From positions 1 to 49,765 of the forward strand of contig NZ_JBHUGH010000035.1 of assembly GCF_042681825.1 (NCBI RefSeq): a stretch of 49,765 nucleotides of DNA, written 5' to 3'. This document shows, one piece after another, positions 45,113-49,765 of the stretch. Origin of the DNA: Halodurantibacterium flavum (lineage in GTDB: Bacteria > Pseudomonadota > Alphaproteobacteria > Rhodobacterales > Rhodobacteraceae). Below the pieces are notes generated by a model that searched no databases, had not been told where the DNA came from, and was given only the letters and a program-made list of their open reading frames with translations. Every line of letters starts with the position of its first letter. Position 1 is the stretch's first letter. The translations under genes and the position numbers were made by a program.

Positions 45113-45627
45113 GGTGCAATCCTCCGGCGGCTGACCCATGCGGCATGGCGCTCCGGGGTGTAGGGATTGGGTTCCTGGCCGGCACTCAAACGGTTGTGGA
45201 CGTGCCGCCAATGATCCGGCGCAACATCCGCCGGATCGACGCCAAGCGCGTCCACGGCATCAATCAGGGCCAGCACCCGCTGGACTTGTCGCCAGCCGTC
45301 GATACGCAGCAGGATCTCGCCGCCAGGACGAACGAAGGGCACGGTCTGGTACGGTTCGCCACGCCCGACAGCGCGCAGGATGTCGAGCCGCGAAACGATG
45401 GTGCCGTAATCGTTGGAGGCCCAACGGACGAAGGCGAAGATGCTTTCGGGCGCAAAACCGATCAGACTGCGGCGGCGGTCGATAATCTGCTCAAAGCTCT
45501 TGCGGCCAAAGCGTATCCAGCGCTCGACCTTCTTCTTCTGGAAGGTCAGTTCGACCAATGTGGTGAACGGTGCAGGCCCGTCCGCCTGCGGATGTTCATG
45601 CGCAGCGCGCACGGTTTTGCCGGTCAT
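45109..45627 (-). CDS. DUF2840 protein
   Basis: This 172-residue protein matches DUF2840, found between parA and traF in alphaproteobacterial elements. Visible segments are TLVELTFQKKKVERWIRFGR and WASNDYGTIVSRLDILRAV. The basic N-terminal half suggests nucleic-acid contact. Four-base overlaps on both sides make it part of the repA-parA-RHH-traF operon. Function unknown. Confidence 0.85.
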   Translation of the reverse strand: MTGKTVRAAHEHPQADGPAPFTTLVELTFQKKKVERWIRFGRKSFEQIIDRRRSLIGFAPESIFAFVRWASNDYGTIVSRLDILRAVGRGEPYQTVPFVRPGGEILLRIDGWRQVQRVLALIDAVDALGVDPADVAPDHWRHVHNRLSAGQEPNPYTPERHAAWVSRRRIAP

Positions 45628-45878
45628 GGCTGATCTCCTTCGATGGGTGGAAACTCGCGGACCAGCAGCTCGCGCAGCATCACGGCGACGGTGACGCCAC
45701 GCCGGAAAGCGGCAACCTTGATGCGCCCGCGCAGTTCGGGCGCGATGTCGATGGTCAGGCGGGCGGTGAACGCCTCCGTAGCCGTCTTGCCGGTTGCCGG
45801 CGCATCGGCGGCTCTGACCCAGCTATCGGGATTGCCCGGACGCGATGCGAAGCCGGATTTGACGGGCGGACGTGTCAT
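45624..45878 (-). CDS. Small ribbon-helix-helix protein paired with ParA
   Basis: This 84-residue protein has a disordered basic N-terminus and a C-terminal ribbon-helix-helix (AFTARLTIDIAPELRGRIKV then GVTVAVMLRELLVREFP). Small RHH proteins next to ParA act as ParG-like centromere-binding partners and repressors. It overlaps parA and DUF2840 by four bases each. Partition role is inferred from position. Confidence 0.75.
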   Translation of the reverse strand: MTRPPVKSGFASRPGNPDSWVRAADAPATGKTATEAFTARLTIDIAPELRGRIKVAAFRRGVTVAVMLRELLVREFPPIEGDQP

Positions 45879-46528
45879 GGCACGATCCTCCCGACACCGA
45901 GGCCATTGATCTCGGCCGCCAGCGCTGTGACCTCCTGTGCGGCCCGTTCGCCGCCATCTGTCTCCAAGACCAGCCGTCCGGTCTGTGCGGCTTCGGCGAA
46001 GGCGACACGCTGGCCGACCGTCGTGGCCAGCAAGGGCGGATCATGTTCGGCCAGTGTCTCTGCCGTTTCGCGGGCGATGACGGCGCGCGCACCGCATCGG
46101 TTCAGCAGAAAACGGGAGGCCAGTTCAGGGCGATAGATGCGGGCTTCGTTCAGAAGCGCCAGCATCTCGGCGGAGGCCCAGCCGTCGAAAGGAGATGGCT
46201 GCGCCGGGATCAGCACCAGATCGACTGCAAGCAGCGCAGAGCGCATCAGGCCAGCGACACGGGGCGGACCATCAATAACGACATGATCGGCGTCACGCGC
46301 CAGCTCCGGCGCTTCCCTGTGCAGGGTATCGCGGGCAAGGCCGATGACGGTGAACAGCCTTGGCAGCCCTTCATGGCTGCGCCGCTCCGACCAATCGAGT
46401 GCGGAGCCTTGCGGATCGGCATCGATCAGGATGACCCGCTTGCCTTGCGCAGCCCAGGCTCCGGCGAGATGCAGCGCCAGCGTCGTCTTGCCCACGCCGC
46501 CTTTCTGATTGAGGAGCGCAACAATCAT
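45875..46528 (-). CDS. parA: ParA-family partition ATPase
   Basis: This 217-residue protein has the deviant Walker A KGGVGKTTLALHLA (9-22), DADPQGSALDW and DHVVIDGPP. The short form lacks an N-terminal HTH, as in ParF/MinD-like partition proteins. It would distribute element copies at cell division together with the adjacent RHH protein. It overlaps repA by four bases. Confidence 0.93.
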   Translation of the reverse strand: MIVALLNQKGGVGKTTLALHLAGAWAAQGKRVILIDADPQGSALDWSERRSHEGLPRLFTVIGLARDTLHREAPELARDADHVVIDGPPRVAGLMRSALLAVDLVLIPAQPSPFDGWASAEMLALLNEARIYRPELASRFLLNRCGARAVIARETAETLAEHDPPLLATTVGQRVAFAEAAQTGRLVLETDGGERAAQEVTALAAEINGLGVGRIVP

Positions 46529-47670
46529 CGCCGTCCTCCCGGTTTGCCGAGAGGAAGTTCAGGCGTGCTTGTTGACGCGGGCGATCCCTGCTTTGGGGGC
46601 GTCAGCTTGCCTTTATGGGCACCCGATCTGAGGGCCGCACCAGCCTTCGCGATGAGCTTTTCCACATCGCGCCGCCGCTCTTCAAAGTTAGATTCTGTGT
46701 TAGACTTTAAGTTAAGGGCGCAATTTTCGCTTTTATTACCGAAGGATAGGAGGTGTTTGGGTTCCCGATAGCACGAGCCTCCGGTTCCTGATGGCACGAT
46801 AGTCCGGGTTCCCGATAGCACGAGGCTATCCACAGGTTTTCCACAGGCCGGGACAGGCTCGAAAGCGAGCAGCATCCGGCCGCCGGTTTCGACCTCGGCG
46901 AACAGGGTGTAGCCGGGCAGCGGTTGGCGGCGGATAATGTCGCGCAGCTCGAAGGCGAAGCGCTTGAACGGCGAGAGACTGCCCGATTTCTGGTGCAGGT
47001 GACGGAAGTCGAACCGCCAACCGTTTCTTTGCCGCCCACCATGCTTGCGCACCAGGCGATAGAGCCAGCGATCCAGCCCGCCGGTCAGATTGAAATAGGC
47101 CCGGTCGATGGTGAGGATCAGGGCGTCATCCAGAACCGCACTGTAGAACCAGTCGGGCACGATCATCTCGATGCCGTCCGGGCGGCCGTTGGCATCGGTC
47201 CGCTCATGCCATTCGTTGATCCACGAAAAGCGATGGCGTCGTCCGTTGGCGCGCTGGCGGATCGACGTCGCAACCGTGGTCGATTGCAGGCGGTCCAGCG
47301 CCGCTTTCAGGCGCTGATAGTCCCGCAGGGAGGTTCCGCGCCCTGTGAATGTCAGGATCTCATAGGGCGTTGCCGCCATCAGGCGCGATGTGCGCAGACC
47401 GGCGTCCCGCGCTTCAACAATCTGACTGGCCGCCCAGATCAGAATATCGGCATCCCAGATCGTCGCCATGCCGTGATCGGGAACAGCTTCGACACGGATC
47501 GAGACGTTGCCCAGTGCAAAGTCAATCGGGCGGATACGGTGCGATTTGGAAAGGGAAAAGAAAGGATAGGCCATGAGATCCTGCGCGTCTCGTGGCGCGA
47601 GTTCACCGGGAAGCGCCCGAAACAGATCGAGTTGCCCGCGTTCCGAGGCGGATGGGTGCTGCGCTGCCAT
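46525..47670 (-). CDS. repA: Replication initiator protein A (RPA family)
   Basis: Start MAAQHPSASERGQLDLF at 47670 gives 381 residues; upstream codons in the frame overlap the HTH gene. The RPA domain (about residues 10-285) contains MAYPFFSLSKSHRIRPIDF, the winged-helix SRLMAATPYEILTFTGRGTS and RWLYRLVRKHGG. The C-terminal 95 residues have low complexity and are encoded by DNA that carries iterons, DnaA boxes and an AT-rich tract, so this tail appears constrained by origin function. RepA would bind these iterons. It heads the operon with parA. Confidence 0.9.
   Translation of the reverse strand: MAAQHPSASERGQLDLFRALPGELAPRDAQDLMAYPFFSLSKSHRIRPIDFALGNVSIRVEAVPDHGMATIWDADILIWAASQIVEARDAGLRTSRLMAATPYEILTFTGRGTSLRDYQRLKAALDRLQSTTVATSIRQRANGRRHRFSWINEWHERTDANGRPDGIEMIVPDWFYSAVLDDALILTIDRAYFNLTGGLDRWLYRLVRKHGGRQRNGWRFDFRHLHQKSGSLSPFKRFAFELRDIIRRQPLPGYTLFAEVETGGRMLLAFEPVPACGKPVDSLVLSGTRTIVPSGTGGSCYREPKHLLSFGNKSENCALNLKSNTESNFEERRRDVEKLIAKAGAALRSGAHKGKLTPPKQGSPASTSTPELPLGKPGGRR
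46658..46845. other. Predicted replication origin (oriV) inside repA
   Basis: DnaA-box-like sequences are TTTTCCACA (46658-46666), CTATCCACA (46826-46834) and TTTTCCACA (46837-46845). Between them lie three iterons (46760-46823) and an AT-rich stretch (about 46684-46740) that stands out from the GC-rich surroundings. In the AT-rich part GTTAGA, GTTAGA and GTTAAG start at 46687, 46699 and 46711, exactly 12 bp apart, like unwinding-element repeats. The whole set is coding sequence for the RepA tail. Prediction from structure only. Confidence 0.55.
46760..46823 (-). repeat. Three 17-bp iterons in the repA coding region
   Basis: GGTTCCCGATAGCACGA occurs at 46760-46776 and 46807-46823, and as GGTTCCTGATGGCACGA at 46783-46799. 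Starts are 23 and 24 bp apart, about two helical turns. The reading frame changes between copies (23 and 24 bp), so the repeat is conserved as DNA, not as peptide. Probable RepA-binding sites. Confidence 0.7.
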
Positions 47671-47689
47671 CAAGGGCTGACCGCCGTGT

Positions 47690-47971
47690 TCAGCGCGTAA
47701 TGCGCTTGGGCGAGGTGAATGCGGTCGGCGGCAGAGGTTTGGCCGGGAGAACCTGTCCGCGTGGGTCCGACGTGGAGGTAACCGATCCGCGCGCAACCCA
47801 GGCCGCGAGATCCTCGACCGAATAGACAACGCGGCCGCCGAGCTTGTGATAGGCAGGTCCCGTTCCGTAGGTTCTGTGCTTTTCCAGCGTGCGCGCGGAC
47901 AGGCTGAGGAAATCGGCGGCTTCCTTGGTGCGCAGGTAGCGTGGCGGCAAGGCGGCGAGATCAGGTCGCAT
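47690..47971 (-). CDS. Excisionase-like helix-turn-helix protein
   Basis: ATG 47971 with GGAGG upstream gives 93 residues. The MerR/AlpA-type HTH has RYLRTKEAADFLSLSARTLE and KLGGRVVYSVEDLAAWVA. Such small proteins control excision or transcription in mobile elements. It ends 19 bp before repA and probably regulates it. The gap 47972-48107 shows no further signal. Confidence 0.88.
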   Translation of the reverse strand: MRPDLAALPPRYLRTKEAADFLSLSARTLEKHRTYGTGPAYHKLGGRVVYSVEDLAAWVARGSVTSTSDPRGQVLPAKPLPPTAFTSPKRITR

Positions 47972-48107
47972 GGGGTGGCCTCCGTGGTTGTGCAGGATGC
48001 CGCTGACGATCAACGGCATGACATGCGCACGGTGGCGAAGGCGCGGCGGCATGGGGGATGAGGAAGATCGAAGGGGTAAAATCCTCACCCTCGATCAGAC
48101 GTCAGCG

Positions 48108-48873
48108 TCAGGGTTTGCGACGATGGCGCAAAAGGTCCAGATAACCGCCGTCGATCAGCGCGGCGGCAGATCGGACAAGGGCGATGACAGAGGCGCGCAA
48201 AGCCGATGTCTTCCACGGTTCGGCCCGAACGCGCGCCTCTCCATAGATGGCGATGGCAATCTCACGATAGGTCGCTTGGTTGGCGTTTCCGTCAGCGGCT
48301 TGCATCATCAGGCGGAACCGCCGGCGCTGATACGGCGTCATCCTGGGGTCGCGGCGCGCGGGTTTCCCGGCCAGCATGTGCCAGAGCCTGAGAGTGGCTT
48401 CGAGCCGATCCGGCAGATTTTCGTCAAGGGGCAGGATGAGCGCCGGCTGCGAATTGGCATCGGTATCGGCGAGGATCAGATATTGAACGCCGTCTCTGGC
48501 GTCACAGACACCATATGTCCCCTCTGGTCCGCAGATGGCATCAGCAAGATCGACCGATAAGGCGGACGGAGAAGGCGGAAAAAAACCGGGCGCTGCCCCG
48601 AGCAGCAGCATGTCCGGATTGGCAACAGGCGACCAGATGACCGGTTGGTCGAGCGCGGAAAAGCCGGGGTCTGCCGGGAAATCGCAACCCCCAGCGATTT
48701 TGGACGTCATCCGCAAAGGGAAGATGCCCGGCGCCTTGCGCTACAAGATCATCGAAACTGGCCTGATAGGAGGCGTTACGGCGCAGGCATTCCCAGGCGA
48801 CGCCCTCAACGGGCAGCGCATCGTAGAATTCATACTGCTCCTGGTCTCGCCAGCGGGATGTATCCGGCTTCAT
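48108..48873 (-). pseudogene. DUF6499/DUF2285 regulator split by a one-base frameshift
   Basis: From ATG 48873 the DUF6499 part reads MKPDTSRWRDQEQYEFYD to RWGLRFP (residue 66). An extra base near 48675 then shifts the frame. Skipping it continues ADPGFSALDQPVIWSP in the second frame to the DUF2285 HTH-like end (QRRRFRLMMQAA, EPWKTSALRASVIALVR) and the stop at 48108. The combined protein would be about 254 residues, the usual size. DUF2285 proteins are putative DNA-binding regulators of these elements. A sequencing error would look the same. Confidence 0.8.
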
Positions 48874-48961
48874 TGCTCCGCTCCTGGTTGAAACTGCACA
48901 GGTGGAGCGTGAGAGAATTGCGGCGCATCTACCGAGATGGAAGCCGGGACAAAGACATGGG

Positions 48962-48982
48962 GTGATGCTCTGAGGGCATCAC
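48962..48982. repeat. Inverted repeat between the two DUF2285-type genes
   Basis: GTGATGC and GCATCAC are separated by seven bases, a perfect 7-bp stem. It sits 20 bp after the end of the downstream-coded gene at 49002 and 90 bp before the DUF6499 start. No T-run follows, so it may be an operator. Confidence 0.4.
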
Positions 48983-49001
48983 TGGTGCGATGGCGCCGAG
49001 G

Positions 49002-49277
49002 TCAGGTCCGATCTGTCGGACGGCGGAGCAGCTGGCGATAGCCGCTCTGTGTCATCCAGCGCGCGCGGGCCAGATGGCTGTCATGGACCTGCCGGGCGCG
49101 CACTGGTTCCAGGGCGGGGTCGATACCGAACAGAATGTTGACGGCTTCGGTCCATTCCGCACCATCGGCGTCAGCATCAAGCAGCCGCATGTAGAGTTTG
49201 ACGTGCGCGCGATCATATTCGGTCAGCTCGTCGGCGACAGGCGCGATGTCGTCAAAGGGGACGACTGCGAATGTCAT
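49002..49277 (-). CDS. Small DUF2285-like DNA-binding protein
   Basis: This 91-residue protein reads VKLYMRLLDADADGAEWTEA, followed by ILFGIDPALEPVRARQVHDS and HLARARWMTQSGYRQLL, a pattern like the DUF2285 helix-turn-helix family. It is probably a regulator working with the larger DUF2285 gene and the XRE gene upstream. No strong ribosome binding site is seen. Function inferred from family and position. Confidence 0.72.
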   Translation of the reverse strand: MTFAVVPFDDIAPVADELTEYDRAHVKLYMRLLDADADGAEWTEAVNILFGIDPALEPVRARQVHDSHLARARWMTQSGYRQLLRRPTDRT

Positions 49278-49337
49278 GTCGAGGGCCGCCGCAGGGCGCA
49301 GGCCGCCGCAGCGGATTGATGATGTCGCCGGCGCCGG

Positions 49338-49604
49338 TCAGGCGTCACGGATCTCTCGGTATCTCTTCTCGTCTTGGTCATGAACCAGCAATACTCCTTG
49401 CCCGCGATCCGTGGACAGGAGAACAATCCCTGCTGCTTCAAGCGCCCGGCGCACCTGATCCCGCGTTGTCTCATACACCTCGAGCCGGTTCTCGGACTCG
49501 AGGCGCTTCAGGGCAGTCAGCGATATTCGGGCCTTGTCAGCAAGCGTCTCCTGCGTCCAACCCAGCAACGCGCGTGCGGCCCGCGACTGTCGAGCGGTGA
49601 TCAT
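49338..49604 (-). CDS. XRE-family helix-turn-helix regulator
   Basis: This 88-residue protein has a Cro/CI HTH at about residues 5-60 (QSRAARALLGWTQETLADKA, SLTALKRLESE) and a short C-terminal extension. It is the first leftward gene of the replication/transfer region, with GGAGGTGATC as a strong ribosome binding site and a good promoter at 49713-49742. A perfect palindrome covers the ribosome binding site and start codon, suggesting self-control of the switch to transfer. Confidence 0.9.
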   Translation of the reverse strand: MITARQSRAARALLGWTQETLADKARISLTALKRLESENRLEVYETTRDQVRRALEAAGIVLLSTDRGQGVLLVHDQDEKRYREIRDA

Positions 49605-49615
49605 GCATGATCACC
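49596..49615. promoter_or_regulatory. 20-bp perfect palindrome over the xre start
   Basis: GGTGATCATG followed by its exact reverse complement spans 49596-49615. It includes most of the Shine-Dalgarno sequence and the ATG. As DNA it can bind a dimeric regulator; as RNA it could fold or dimerise and hide the start. Confidence 0.65.
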
Positions 49616-49712
49616 TCCCATCGCGACCGGCGCGCATTCCAGAACTACGGCTTCTCTATTCGGTCCGTGCCGAGCGCACGAGCCTCATCAGTCCTCCAAT
49701 CGTCAATTACAT

Positions 49713-49742
49713 ACTATAGTTGATAAACTTAAAGTGTGTAAA
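49713..49742 (-). promoter_or_regulatory. Sigma70-type promoter for xre
   Basis: On the minus strand TTTACA (49742-49737) and TATAGT (49718-49713) are 18 bp apart, each five of six to consensus. The region is clearly AT-rich, and the -10 lies in the palindrome ACTATAGT (49713-49720). The leader to the ATG would be about 100 nucleotides. Confidence 0.6.
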
Positions 49743-49765
49743 TTGCCATCGCTTTGCGCATGGAC

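Overview
The window is GC-rich, densely coded alphaproteobacterial DNA. Rhodobacterales or Sphingomonadales fit best, but I see no taxonomic marker. It is accessory DNA in three blocks: a catabolic island, a decayed defence island, and the conjugation/replication core of an integrative conjugative element or plasmid. The core has the gene order of alphaproteobacterial Tn4371-like elements. No integrase, rRNA, tRNA or CRISPR array was seen.

Block 1 (about 1-17330) is the catabolic island. It opens with the end of an IS5-type element and a MarR regulator. A leftward cluster encodes a biphenyl/toluene-type ring-hydroxylating dioxygenase (alpha and beta), its Rieske ferredoxin, a dihydrodiol dehydrogenase, an aldehyde dehydrogenase, a cytochrome P450 and a FAH-family hydrolase. 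A rightward cluster encodes a TAXI-TRAP importer, a fumarylpyruvate-hydrolase-like protein, a maleylpyruvate-isomerase-like GST, an AceE-like 2-oxoacid dehydrogenase E1, a class III CoA-transferase and an HMG-CoA-lyase-type enzyme. The parts fit uptake and oxidation of an aromatic compound to pyruvate, fumarate and acetyl-CoA. A ring-cleavage dioxygenase and a ferredoxin reductase are absent here. A 10-bp palindromic motif (AWGCATGCTK) recurs at five intergenic sites at the heads of these units and is a candidate operator for the MarR protein.

Block 2 (about 17376-24400) is a defence graveyard. A truncated IS21 istA cuts an unknown gene. Next come a UvrD/AddA-like helicase-nuclease lacking its N-terminus and a BrxC lacking its C-terminal two thirds. 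Intact brxB, brxA and the WYL regulator brxR follow. The BREX methylase, PglZ and BrxL are gone, so the system should be inactive.

Block 3 (about 24570-49765) starts with divergent LysR and TetR genes separated by two TetR-type operators. The conjugation core then runs leftward: xre, two DUF2285-type genes (one frameshifted), an excisionase-like HTH gene, repA-parA-RHH-DUF2840-traF, a group II intron in the opposite orientation, DUF736, a lytic transglycosylase, a predicted oriT, a DUF3363 relaxase, traG, a CopG-like gene, trbBCDEJKLFGI and DUF2274. A predicted oriV (three iterons, DnaA boxes, an AT-rich 12-mer tract) lies inside the 3' part of repA. The mating machinery looks complete; replication and transfer sites are inferred from sequence structure only.
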